Source: Sorangium aterium
GTDB lineage: Bacteria > Myxococcota_A > Polyangia > Polyangiales > Polyangiaceae
Length of the DNA: 64,000 bases
Assembly: GCF_028368935.1 (NCBI RefSeq)
Contig: NZ_JAQNDK010000002.1
Coordinates: 1,612,001 to 1,676,000, forward strand
Direction of reading: 5' to 3'
Under the pieces are notes generated by a model. That model made no database searches, was not told the origin of the DNA, and worked only from the letters and a program-made list of their open reading frames with translations. Below, piece after piece: positions 46,901-53,594 of the stretch. How positions within the stretch are numbered: the stretch's first letter is position 1; the number at the start of each line of letters is the position of its first letter. The position numbers were made by a program, and so were the translations under genes.

Positions 46901-47973
46901 AAGCGGCTCTGCGCGTATTCCGGGGGCGTTGCCGTCAGTCCGAGCTTGATGGCGTCGAAGTAATCGAGCGTGGCCTGCCAGAGCGACTGCCGCGCTGACC
47001 CGTAGCCGCGGAGGCACTCGTCCGCGACCACCAGATCGAACGCGTGGACGGGGATGTTGAGCTCCTCGGCGTCGTCCGCCTCCGCCTCTTCGGCGTCGTC
47101 ATCGGAGACGGCGTCCTTGCGGAAGAGGTTCTGCGCCATGCGCTGGATGGTGCACACGTAGACGAAGGACTTCGCAGCATCGGGCGCGAGCAGATAGGAC
47201 ACCGGGATTGACCGGATGCTCTGGCCATAGACTTCGTAGATCTCGTCGAATGTCGACAAGCCCGCCGCCGCGAACGCCTGCCTGACCTCCTTAGCGCGCA
47301 CGCGGCGGTCGACGAGGTAAAGCACGCGGCGCACCACGCCCGCCGTGAGGAGTCGGTAGACCTGATTCACCGCGGTGAACGTCTTGCCCGTGCCCGCCGC
47401 CATCGTGAGCAGCATCCGGCGGGTGTGCGCGGCGATGGCTTTCTCGACCGCCGCGTTCGCCTGCCGCTGGTACGGCCGGAGCTTCTCGTTCGCGTTGGGC
47501 GTCGCGGCGAGCTTGGCACAGGCTGCGTCGAGATCGTGGCCGAGCCCCTCGGTGAGCGCGGCCGGTGTGTGAAATTCGGCGAGCTGGCGCGGTCGCTCAG
47601 CCGTGCTGCGGATGTCGTGGAACCATATCTCCTCATCGCCGATCGCGTAGAGGAAGGGGACGTAGATCCCGCGGAAGTTGAAGGGCGTGCCTATGGCGCG
47701 CGCGCGGCGCCCGGCCTGGACGAGGGCGTCCCGGGGGTCTTTGATGAGCCTCTTGACCTCGACAATGCCGAGGAGGCGGCGGTCGGCGAAGAGGGCGTAG
47801 TCGGCGGGGCCGATCTCGGTCGGGTACTCGCGGATCGCGAGGCCGGCTGGATAGTCGGCCACGGGGAGCTCGGGCGCATAGTTGGCGACAGTCCAGCCCT
47901 GCGCGACGAGGCGGGACTCGATGCGCTTCGCGAGCATCTCCGCGCCGCGCTCGCGAGTGATCTCAGCAGCCAT
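40981..47973 (-). CDS. giant fusion: HsdR-like nuclease/helicase, macro-like segment, CHAT protease, McrB/MoxR-like AAA+
   Basis: 2,330 residues in one uninterrupted frame. (a) 1-150, HsdR-type nuclease: D58 and VEVK (71-74) fit PD-(D/E)XK. (b) ~160-600, superfamily-2 helicase: Walker A AAGTGKT (192-198), DEC at 318-320, GLTATP 345-350, ATGVDIPDLEFIVFLRPV from 522. (c) ~690-1250, unclear; partly like the C-terminal region of EcoEI-type HsdR. (d) ~1280-1370, macro-like with AIPFLGTGAAGL. (e) 1385-1450, Pro/Ser linker. (f) ~1520-1795, CHAT caspase-like protease: ALHYLGHGAI (His1667) and FLGACHSG (Cys1715). (g) ~1950-2150, AAA+: GPVGTGKTT (1967-1975), LLLDEMNRADMDRA (2057-2070), ATLNGVDRHYLF, then DALKRRFAFIEV. 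It heads a three-gene operon with an McrC-like and a phosphoesterase gene. Probably a defence or conflict system: nucleic-acid sensing coupled to proteolysis. Confidence 0.9.
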   Translation of the reverse strand: MAAEITRERGAEMLAKRIESRLVAQGWTVANYAPELPVADYPAGLAIREYPTEIGPADYALFADRRLLGIVEVKRLIKDPRDALVQAGRRARAIGTPFNFRGIYVPFLYAIGDEEIWFHDIRSTAERPRQLAEFHTPAALTEGLGHDLDAACAKLAATPNANEKLRPYQRQANAAVEKAIAAHTRRMLLTMAAGTGKTFTAVNQVYRLLTAGVVRRVLYLVDRRVRAKEVRQAFAAAGLSTFDEIYEVYGQSIRSIPVSYLLAPDAAKSFVYVCTIQRMAQNLFRKDAVSDDDAEEAEADDAEELNIPVHAFDLVVADECLRGYGSARQSLWQATLDYFDAIKLGLTATPPEYAQSRFGEIVFSYTRQEAVRDGFLVDCNLVVIRSGVKLDSALLEEGEDVELTEAEREQRRREPLENGRPYESAEFERLFTLSGANRNILEEIKNHALEHEARYGRFPKTLIFAVNDAHAEHLVRLARDVFSRGEDFAQKITGTVDRPFQLIEQFRHLQVPAIAVTVDLLATGVDIPDLEFIVFLRPVRSRALFEQMLGCGTRRGMKHPDKSHFVVFDCFGGTLFDAFLKTTDITIERPADPSRSIVAIIEDIWQDRERAYNVRCLVERLHRIDKEMSRDEREALAAYVPDGDLATLARELEQRIAQDFTGVMTLLRSATFQEHVAARDAASNRPDARSAQLDREVRMYHLLVTRDAEAWGRKPSRYRFPRGRFLDPSYPEYTDASIRERFEDLRPETIAELCSLPALFAYEEEVKQPARVGKILSIAREGDSVSITFELDPKEPPIPPDILLEVQPALGILDRELERTHWAIKEVDLMTALHRYVRENKVLPDANRIALRAVRAILDAAEPFEVPVEDSVITVVPQRLPADPWPTGTWGLDEGKDGPWPSPVLYNCSWPGGKTQIVAAAMRGSGRYRDLVAIALSTRRGPQQLVWINIAACLRADEGREVTLEASFALAKRIPDKLKEKQRRTQRSIAVKNLVGRSSLPLVHTSEASMDAFRLTLPEGAVEPSPGEALRKLVHLALLKLPFIANNQADFIEGMPYIDPDRSADTKTSDASFEILLRASAKLTAADRAPRIDVAHLIGGAFTFREMTSARSILEENGIDWSAFRELAHRPEWPDDLASLSGVSSQPLEPTENASAVLRLAQAMSSRRGAGRVRTRDILAMALTRRGVPIVDALLARGLLGEPVGDVRSTRIYVKKTRDPWRLPVEAFTIPTGPLPRDEPAGSFWNALLKAVGENRDLLVAALQPAQQKGLTPAGPIMTRLPDAIFDIVVPGISFLATSAERTEGAVQATAAVAAQAADEGISSVAIPFLGTGAAGLESGEVVDAVMTTLLKGTSRAPSVVVLTTLVESAVSQARFVGGILSTTARASTPAPSDEPPAAPISARSEHSFPGHSSESMKPPDPPHADIAPSPSPGIRAAAASPAKNMPKRAEDNDPKLKGPWARLAIGTGKAELITPEGTAWTRQVPSDWATVEVDLADCKLSIEDALGKLEQWDETVTAAFGDALSTLLFGQPTPAEVRRALTVRAGTTLRLGLELDTAAAVVPWEYLRVDDSFLIEQRISMIRHVDAQGTPVPLRLGKPLQGIAFAWANPKYTDDDDFLDEGHVERMQEALHTVRATVHQIARCSPRTLQEVLQRANVEALHYLGHGAIQSGNRGVLVVHPEAGSDVEYAEIEAREFATWIGNAQAKLVFLGACHSGAVPPRAELTSLAGEITRRTGVPVVAMQVAVPRDFATKFAAEFYARLCEGSDIERAVYLARQVKHRGRHAFGIPVLYADLSAAEPADLPEPPAARWASFEVTPRHTEPPGRAREAWQEAPLPEDARELVNEALKTIEHENPAAEIPVPQGADDTSVRNALRELFRSPRRPDEDKLASALSAQQRVATAPAATPLRVHGPVETLDDQPLEPRWDEIEPKLAEIRSRYALPDELLWRAVGELFAGRHVLFVGPVGTGKTTLAREICAALGKDAHVATASADWTAFEVVGGFFPRVEESGGEARTRMVFRPGAFTEAVLANWQEAPAAEGRTAWRRGAGGTWLLLDEMNRADMDRALGPVFTALETRRLRVPSASFEENAPSTVEIPVPKDFRVLATLNGVDRHYLFRISDALKRRFAFIEVPVTWDFVGEWESIRTRSAGELAPDGPAGDLRRFVYLARAFHPVGTAQLFAAARFLGACEASKLALEVRLVQAIMGSVLPGLEDASAPLLRLLAVWASGDSTLLAGALRSAVLSPADAPAPLAAAAPALVTLRGRLEQLSGDLAAPAAPPGAPEDLAQVVQVIAPVLARRAHGLPTLERKLDEMRRANEGYHVGA

Positions 47974-48361
47974 GGTGGCGGGCTCGAGCCGGCGCGAGAG
48001 GGGCTGTCAAGGATGAGTCGCTGGGCACTTCCCGGGCGTGCCCGCGGTGGTGACGCTTCCCTCCTAGAAGGAACGCCAGCGGGCCGAGTGCACGCAAGGG
48101 TCGGTTCCGTTCATCGATGTGTCGAAGCTCGCGCGTGCAGGGGACGAGATAGGGCAGGTTGTCCACGTCGATCGGCGACGATAGCACGAGCAGGTCGCGC
48201 ACGAGGAGCTCAGGCGCGCAGCGCCCCGCGGCCGGGCCGTCGTGGAGGAGGCGCGTAGCGTATGCGGCTCAGGATCGTCGCGCTCCGCGCCTCGGGGCGC
48301 TGGAGCGGGCTGCGGCCGAAGCGGGCCTTCCCCCACGCGCCTGCAGCTCGGAAAGCCGCGC
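47974..48361. other. 388-bp region between the giant gene and the small cobJ-linked gene
   Basis: Minus-strand frame ~48061-48202 (VRDLLVLSSPIDVDNLPYL, then CTRELRHIDERNRPLRALG) has a normal amino-acid mixture and may be the remnant of a lost gene. I do not recognise it. No promoter is clear; the giant gene must be transcribed from here. Confidence 0.4.
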
Positions 48362-48787
48362 CTACAGGCAGCGCAGCACGTTGTCGCGCACGAGCTGCCA
48401 GATGGTCTCGGGGATGTCCCCGAGCCAGCGCGCGTCGCGCTCGACCGGCGCCTCGGCGTCGTCGAGCGGGTCGTCGTGGCTGTAGACGAGCCGCCACAGC
48501 CGCTCGCTCACCGAGCCATTCCGGTCGATCACGAAGCGATGGACGAGCTTCTTCGCGAGCTCCTCGCCCTCGACGTCGAGCAGCAGCACCGGCGGAGCCA
48601 CCTCGATCTCGCTCGCGTCGCGCAGCGGCTCGAGCCGGACATAGGACCCCTTCACGAGACTGGCCTCGTCCGGCGGCTCGAACCCCGCCGCGCGGAAGTC
48701 GCACGGCGCCTTGGTGTTGCCGATGAGGTAATACGCCCCCTGGGTCTCGGCGAGGATCGCGCCGCCCAGCCTCCCTACGCGTGCCAT
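48362..48787 (-). CDS. small cobalamin-operon gene, 141 aa, unknown function
   Basis: 141 residues: MARVGRLGGAILAETQGAYY to IWQLVRDNVLRCL. The ATG at 48785-48787 directly follows the cobJ stop (TAG-ATG, no spacer). Charged, soluble, with a VAPPVLLLDVEGEELAKKLV segment. Not recognised; the same gene is duplicated at 36737 and its 3' end again at 20129. Its place directly behind cobJ suggests it is cotranscribed with cobalamin genes, but no role can be given. Confidence 0.75.
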   Translation of the reverse strand: MARVGRLGGAILAETQGAYYLIGNTKAPCDFRAAGFEPPDEASLVKGSYVRLEPLRDASEIEVAPPVLLLDVEGEELAKKLVHRFVIDRNGSVSERLWRLVYSHDDPLDDAEAPVERDARWLGDIPETIWQLVRDNVLRCL

Positions 48788-49375
48788 CTAGACCTCCTCC
48801 GCAGTGCCGCTCTCGTCCGAGAGCACGAGCGAGCGCCCCGGCGTCTGGCCGGGGAGCGCGGCTCCATCCCATGTGTACTTGTTGGTATACCCGCGCGGAG
48901 TGACCATGTACCCCTCGAACATGAAGGTGTTGGTCGACCCGACGAGCACCGTCGTCAGCATCCCGATCTCGTACTCGAGGAAATGGTCGAGATCGGTGAG
49001 CACGGCGCTCTCCAGCTTGCGGTAAGCGCTCTTCACCAGCGCGACCGGCGTCGTGCCCGCGCGGTGCTGGCGGATGATCTCCTGGGCCCGCACGATCTGG
49101 CGCGTGCGCCGCCCGCTCGCGGGATTGTAAAGGCCGATGACGAAGTCGGCCGCGGCCGCGGCCTCGAGCCGCCGCTCGATCACGGGCCAGGGGGTCAGGA
49201 GATCGGAGAGCGAGATGGCGCAGAAGTCGTGGCCGAGCGGCGCGCCGACGAGCGACGCGCACGCGTTGAGCGCCGTCATCCCGGGCACGATGCGGAGCTC
49301 CGGCGACTCGCCGCGCTTCCAGCCGATCTCCTCCAGCACCTGGAAGACGAGCCCGGCCATGCCGTAAACGCCCGC
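48362..49375. repeat. 1,014-bp direct repeat, right copy
   Basis: Pairs with 36737-37750. It lies in the intact cobalamin operon, so this is the likely original. The two copies are in the same orientation and enclose 10.6 kb, including the whole HsdR-CHAT-McrB operon. Confidence 0.85.
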
Positions 49376-49633
49376 GTCGCCCGACGAGATGATCGCCACG
49401 CGCGCCCCGTCCCGAGCCCGCTCCACCGCGGCGCGGGCCCGGCCGATCTCCTCGGTCATGCCGGTCTTGATGACCTCCTTGCCCTCGATCAGGTGCTTCA
49501 CCAGCCGGATGTACGTCGTGTACCCGACGATGAGGTCCGAGGCCGCGATCGCCTCGAGGGCCGCGCGGGACGCATGCTCCTCGGCGCCAGGGCCGATCCC
49601 GACGATCGACAGGACTCCTTTGCTGTCACCCAT
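48788..49633 (-). CDS. cobJ: precorrin-3B / cobalt-precorrin-3 C17-methyltransferase
   Basis: 281 residues, tetrapyrrole methylase (CobJ/CbiH). It starts MGDSKGVLSIVGIGPGAEEH with the GIGPG SAM-site motif, then SSGDAGVYGMAGLVFQVLEE, IVPGMTALNACASLVGAPLG and FVIGLYNPASGRRTRQI, all typical. The enzyme methylates C17 with ring contraction. It overlaps cbiG by 8 bp. Most of it is duplicated as a broken copy at 37163-37750. cbiG and cbiD nearby place it in the cobalt-early (anaerobic-type) pathway. Confidence 0.95.
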   Translation of the reverse strand: MGDSKGVLSIVGIGPGAEEHASRAALEAIAASDLIVGYTTYIRLVKHLIEGKEVIKTGMTEEIGRARAAVERARDGARVAIISSGDAGVYGMAGLVFQVLEEIGWKRGESPELRIVPGMTALNACASLVGAPLGHDFCAISLSDLLTPWPVIERRLEAAAAADFVIGLYNPASGRRTRQIVRAQEIIRQHRAGTTPVALVKSAYRKLESAVLTDLDHFLEYEIGMLTTVLVGSTNTFMFEGYMVTPRGYTNKYTWDGAALPGQTPGRSLVLSDESGTAEEV

Positions 49634-50765
49634 GGCTCTCCTCCACGTTGCGCTTCGCGAACGGGACGCGCGCCACCGCGAGCGTCATGGACCGCCCCAC
49701 GCCCTCCTCGGTGTACGCCCGCTTCGGCACGAGCAGCTTGGCGGCCCCCGCCGCCCGCAGCGCGGCCGGCTCGGCGACGCCCCGGGCGCCGACGTGCTTC
49801 TTCACCGTCTCCGACGGGTTCTCGATGCCCTCGGTCGCGTCGAGCTCCTCGGGCGTGAACGTGACGAGCGGCCACCCCCGCCGCGCCGACAGCGCGAGCA
49901 GCGCCTCCTCGTCGGCCTTCTTGTCGATCGTCGCCAGCGCCTTCACCGATTTTGCCGACAGCCCGTGCTCCTCGAGCAGCCGGTCGACGCCGCGCTCCAC
50001 CATGTCGAGCGGCGCGCCGCGATCGCAGCCGATGCCGAGCACCAGGCTCTTCGGCCGGTAGACGACGGCGCGTTCGACGATGCCGGGGTGCGAGCGGGCG
50101 AGATCGCGGTCGCTCGCGACGAGCAGGATCTCCCACGCGCCGGGGTCCACGCCGTCGAGCGACGTCGCGTAGCGCACGCCCGGCGGCAGCGGCGTCGCCT
50201 CGGGCCAGAACGAGGGCTCGCCGGTCTCCTGGACGAACAGCACCGGCGCGGCGTTCACGACGGCGGCGCAGCCGCGCGTCACGTTGCGGTCGGGATCGTC
50301 AAGGGTCCACCCGAGGTCCCGGCCGAGGATGTCGACCGTCAGCGTCCCGAGCGCGTCGGAGGCCGTTGTCACCACCGGCTGCGCGCCGAGCAGCGCGGCC
50401 ACCTTCTCGGTGAACGCGTTGCCCCGCCCGACGTGCCCGGAGAGCACGCAGATCGAGAAGCGCGCCGTGTCGTCGACGCACACGACCGCGGGATCGACCT
50501 TCTTGTTCTTGAGCAGCGGCGCGATCATGCGCACGACCGCGCCGACGCTGATCACGAAGACGTGGCAGTCGTAGGCCGTGAACGCCTCCGTCAGGAGCGG
50601 CCCCATCGGCAGCGGCAGCGGCTTCGCCCCCGCCGGCGCCCCGTCGAACAGCTTCTGCGACACGTAGAGATCCGCGCCCGGCAGCCCCTCGATGAGCTTG
50701 CGCGCGATGGAGATCCCGTGCCGCGTGATGGCGTAGATGGCGTAGGGCTTGCGCTCGGCGGTCAT
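49626..50765 (-). CDS. cbiG: cobalt-precorrin-5A hydrolase (CbiG)
   Basis: 379 residues. CbiG opens the ring-A delta-lactone and releases acetaldehyde, a step specific to the anaerobic pathway. Motifs: CHVFVISVGAVVRMIAPLLK, VDDTARFSICVLSGHVGRGN (N-terminal domain) and VLGIGCDRGAP, SVKALATIDKKADEEALLAL, LVTFTPEELDATEGIENPSE (C-terminal domain). Start overlaps the cobI stop (ATGA). Its presence with cbiD is the main argument for the cobalt-early pathway here. Confidence 0.93.
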   Translation of the reverse strand: MTAERKPYAIYAITRHGISIARKLIEGLPGADLYVSQKLFDGAPAGAKPLPLPMGPLLTEAFTAYDCHVFVISVGAVVRMIAPLLKNKKVDPAVVCVDDTARFSICVLSGHVGRGNAFTEKVAALLGAQPVVTTASDALGTLTVDILGRDLGWTLDDPDRNVTRGCAAVVNAAPVLFVQETGEPSFWPEATPLPPGVRYATSLDGVDPGAWEILLVASDRDLARSHPGIVERAVVYRPKSLVLGIGCDRGAPLDMVERGVDRLLEEHGLSAKSVKALATIDKKADEEALLALSARRGWPLVTFTPEELDATEGIENPSETVKKHVGARGVAEPAALRAAGAAKLLVPKRAYTEEGVGRSMTLAVARVPFAKRNVEESHG

Positions 50766-51562
50766 GGGGCCTCCGGTTCGGTAACAGCCTTGTCGAAGCC
50801 GCCCGGCGGCGAGGCCGGGGCCTCCCCGACGAGCAGCCCGCTCCGCTCCCCGCGCGTGACCACGACCATGGCGAAGCAGTCGCCCCGCTCGCCCTGCGCG
50901 GCCCGGAGGTCGCGGACGATCCGCTGCTCGGGCATCGTCGCCTTGGACACGAACACGGCCCGATCGAGGAGGCCAGCGCGCGTGAGCGCCTCGGTCACCT
51001 TCGGCATCTCCGAGCCGATCTTCATCAGGACCACGGTGTCGAAGCGCTGGAGGACGTCGGTCAGGTCGTCCACGCCGTACGTGGCGGGCAGGATGGCGAT
51101 GCGCTCCTGCCCGTCGGCGAGCGCGAGCCCGCTCACGGCAGGGACCGCCGTGACCGAGGTGACGCCGGGGACGACCTCGACCTCGAGCCCAGGGAAGCGG
51201 CGGAGCGCCTCGCGGCGCACATAGACGAAGGTGCTGAAGAGCGACGGATCCCCCTCGGTCGCGAACGCCACGGTGAGGCCGCGCGAGAGCCGGTCGCCGA
51301 TCGTCTCGACGGCCGCGTCGACGTAGGGGCGGACGCGATCCGGGTCCTTGCTCATGGGGAAGGTGAGGAGCAGCCGCTCCTTGTCCCGCTGCTTGCCGAC
51401 GACGGGCTCGAGGATCCGGTAGGCCATCGAGGCGCCGAAATCCGAGCTGCGGGGGAGCGCGAGCACGTCGGCCTCCTGCAGCACGCGCACGGCGCGCAGC
51501 GTGAGCAGGTCCGGCGCGCCGGGGCCGACGCCCACGCCGTAGAGCTTGCCGAGCCCGCTCAT
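50762..51562 (-). CDS. cobI: precorrin-2 / cobalt-factor II C20-methyltransferase
   Basis: 266 residues, CobI/CbiL family. Start MSGLGKLYGVGVGPGAPDLL (ATG 51560-51562, ATGA overlap with cobL), followed by FATEGDPSLFSTFVYV, VEVVPGVTSVTAVPAVSG and VLMKIGSEMPKV. SAM-dependent methylation of C20 on cobalt-factor II. The frame stays open upstream through cobL, but that is shadow coding. C-terminal extension after VVTRGERSGLL is short and Pro-rich. Confidence 0.94.
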   Translation of the reverse strand: MSGLGKLYGVGVGPGAPDLLTLRAVRVLQEADVLALPRSSDFGASMAYRILEPVVGKQRDKERLLLTFPMSKDPDRVRPYVDAAVETIGDRLSRGLTVAFATEGDPSLFSTFVYVRREALRRFPGLEVEVVPGVTSVTAVPAVSGLALADGQERIAILPATYGVDDLTDVLQRFDTVVLMKIGSEMPKVTEALTRAGLLDRAVFVSKATMPEQRIVRDLRAAQGERGDCFAMVVVTRGERSGLLVGEAPASPPGGFDKAVTEPEAP

Positions 51563-52878
51563 GACGCCTCCGAGGCGGACCGCTGCGCGCCGGCGGCCGC
51601 GGGCCGGGCCAGCCCCGCGCCCTCCGCAGCTTCCTGCGCCTTCGCCGGCTTCGTCGCGGCGAAGATGTGGATCGGGTTCAGCGCCTCGTACCGCACGTAG
51701 CGCGCGAGCGGGACGCCGCGCGAGACCGAGAGCAGCGTGACCTCGGGGTCGAGCCCCCGCGCCCGCAGCGCGCGGTACGTCTCGGCGACGTTCTCCATCG
51801 TGATGGCGTTGACAACGAGCCGGCCGCCCGGCCGCAGCCGATCGAGCGCCACCGTGACGATCTCCTCCATGCTCCCCTTGCTCCCTCCGACGAACACAGC
51901 GTCCGGGTCCTCGAGCGCCGCGAGCGCCTCGGGCGCGCGGCCCGCGACGACGCGCACGTTGTCGACCCCGTGCGTGCGGACGTTGTCGCGGCAGATCTCG
52001 ACGCCCTCCGGGTCGACCTCGATCGCATAGACCCGGCCGAGGGGGCAGAGCATCGCCGCCTCGATCGAGACCGACCCCGAGCCGGCGCCGACGTCCCAGA
52101 CGACCGCGTCGGGGCGGATCGCCATCGACGCGATCGAGAGCATGCGCACCTCGCGCTTCGTGATGAGGCCGTTCTTCGGCATGCGCTTCGCGAACGCGTC
52201 CTCGTGCAGGTAGGGGACGGCCGGCGGCGGGCGCCACGCAGGGTCGCTCCGCAGGAGCAGGAGCACGTTCAGGGGGCCGATGTCCTCGCAGGCGGCGAGC
52301 GCGGCGAGGTCGAACGCGCGCACGCGCTCGCCGGCGCCCGCGAGGCTCTCGCAGACCCACGCGTTCCAGCCGGCGTCGCCGTGCTCGAGGAGCCGCGCCG
52401 CGAGGCGGGCCGGGCTGTTCTCCCCGTCGGTCAGCACCGCCACCTTCGAGAGCCGGCGGAGGCGCGTCGCGAACCCCTCGGGGGAGCGCCCGTGGACCGA
52501 GACGAACGCGGCGTCGTCCCAGGCGATCCCGGTGCGCGCGAACGCCCACTGGACCGAGCTCAGGCTCGGGATGATCTCGACGTGCTCGCCGCCGAGCTTC
52601 CGGACGACGAGCGCGCCGACGCCGAAGAACAGCGGGTCGCCCGAGGCGAGGATGCACACGTTCTGCTCGGCGGACAGGGCGTCCACGCGGTCGAGCGCCG
52701 CGGACAGGCCGCCCTTGAGGGCGATCTTCTCGCCGCGGAACTGCGGGAAGAACTCGAGGTGCCGCTCGCCCCCGACGAGCACTTCGGCGCGGGCGACCGC
52801 GGACGCGGCGCGGCTCGACAGGCTGGCGCACCCGTCATCGCCGATGCCGACGACGGTGACGGCGCGGCGCGCGCTCAT
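51559..52878 (-). CDS. cobL: cobalt-precorrin-7 C5,C15-methyltransferase/decarboxylase (CbiE-CbiT fusion)
   Basis: 439 residues, fused CbiE+CbiT (CobL). N-terminal methylase: VTVVGIGDDGCASLSSRAAS, ILASGDPLFFGVGALVV, IIPSLSSVQWAFARTG. C-terminal Rossmann methyltransferase/decarboxylase: ITKREVRMLSIASMAIRPD, VWDVGAGSGSVSIEAAML and FVGGSKGSMEEIVTVAL. The last ~30 residues are Ala-rich and not part of the fold. Overlaps cobH start and cobI start by 4 bp each. Confidence 0.95.
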   Translation of the reverse strand: MSARRAVTVVGIGDDGCASLSSRAASAVARAEVLVGGERHLEFFPQFRGEKIALKGGLSAALDRVDALSAEQNVCILASGDPLFFGVGALVVRKLGGEHVEIIPSLSSVQWAFARTGIAWDDAAFVSVHGRSPEGFATRLRRLSKVAVLTDGENSPARLAARLLEHGDAGWNAWVCESLAGAGERVRAFDLAALAACEDIGPLNVLLLLRSDPAWRPPPAVPYLHEDAFAKRMPKNGLITKREVRMLSIASMAIRPDAVVWDVGAGSGSVSIEAAMLCPLGRVYAIEVDPEGVEICRDNVRTHGVDNVRVVAGRAPEALAALEDPDAVFVGGSKGSMEEIVTVALDRLRPGGRLVVNAITMENVAETYRALRARGLDPEVTLLSVSRGVPLARYVRYEALNPIHIFAATKPAKAQEAAEGAGLARPAAAGAQRSASEAS

Positions 52879-53594
52879 CGCGCCACCTTGGCCGGCTCGG
52901 CCGAGCCGGCCGAGCCTGTCGGTTCCGGCGAGTCCGCCGACAGGAGCAGCAGCGCGTGGACGATCGCGACGGCGATGGGGCTGCCGCCCTTGCGGCCGCG
53001 CGCCACGATGGAGGGAAGCCCGGACTCGATCAGGGCCTCCTTGGACTCCGCCGCTGACACGAAGCCGACCGGCACGCCGATCACGAGCGCCGGCCGCGCT
53101 CCCTCTTCGCGGGCGAGGCGCACGACCTCGAGCAGCGCCGTCGGCGCGTTACCGATGGCGACGATCGCGCCGTCGAGGAGCCCGAGCCGGTGCGCCTTGC
53201 GCATCGACTCGATCGCGCGGGTCGAGCCGGCCGCGGAGGCCGCCTGGATCACGTCGTCGTCCGAGATGAAGCAGTGGATCGCGCACCCGTACGACGCGAG
53301 CCGCTGCTCGTTCAGGCCGACGCCGATCATCTTCACGTCGACGAGGACCGGCGCGCCGCCCCGGAGCGCCGCGATGCCCCGCACGATCGCCTCGGGGTGG
53401 AGCCGCATGAGCGACGAGAACTCGAAGTCCGCCGTCGCGTGGATCACGCGGCGGACGACCTGCCACTCGGCCTCCGGGAAGCCGTGCGCGCCGACCTCCT
53501 CGTCGATGATCGCGAAGCTCTTGTCCTCGATGCGCCGCCCGAGCGCGGTCATCTGCCGCATGTCGTTCACCGTGCGCACCTCATCACCACTCAT
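52875..53594 (-). CDS. cobH: precorrin-8X / cobalt-precorrin-8 methylmutase
   Basis: 239 residues, CobH/CbiC. It moves the methyl group from C11 to C12. The catalytic His is in RRVIHATADFEFSSLM; other motifs: LVDVKMIGVGL, HCFISDDDVIQAA, AIGNAPTALLEVVRL and ALVIGVPVGFVSAAESKE. Start at 53592-53594 overlaps the cbiD stop (ATGA). Length is slightly above the usual ~210 because of a C-terminal Ala/Glu/Pro tail. Confidence 0.95.
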   Translation of the reverse strand: MSGDEVRTVNDMRQMTALGRRIEDKSFAIIDEEVGAHGFPEAEWQVVRRVIHATADFEFSSLMRLHPEAIVRGIAALRGGAPVLVDVKMIGVGLNEQRLASYGCAIHCFISDDDVIQAASAAGSTRAIESMRKAHRLGLLDGAIVAIGNAPTALLEVVRLAREEGARPALVIGVPVGFVSAAESKEALIESGLPSIVARGRKGGSPIAVAIVHALLLLSADSPEPTGSAGSAEPAKVAR

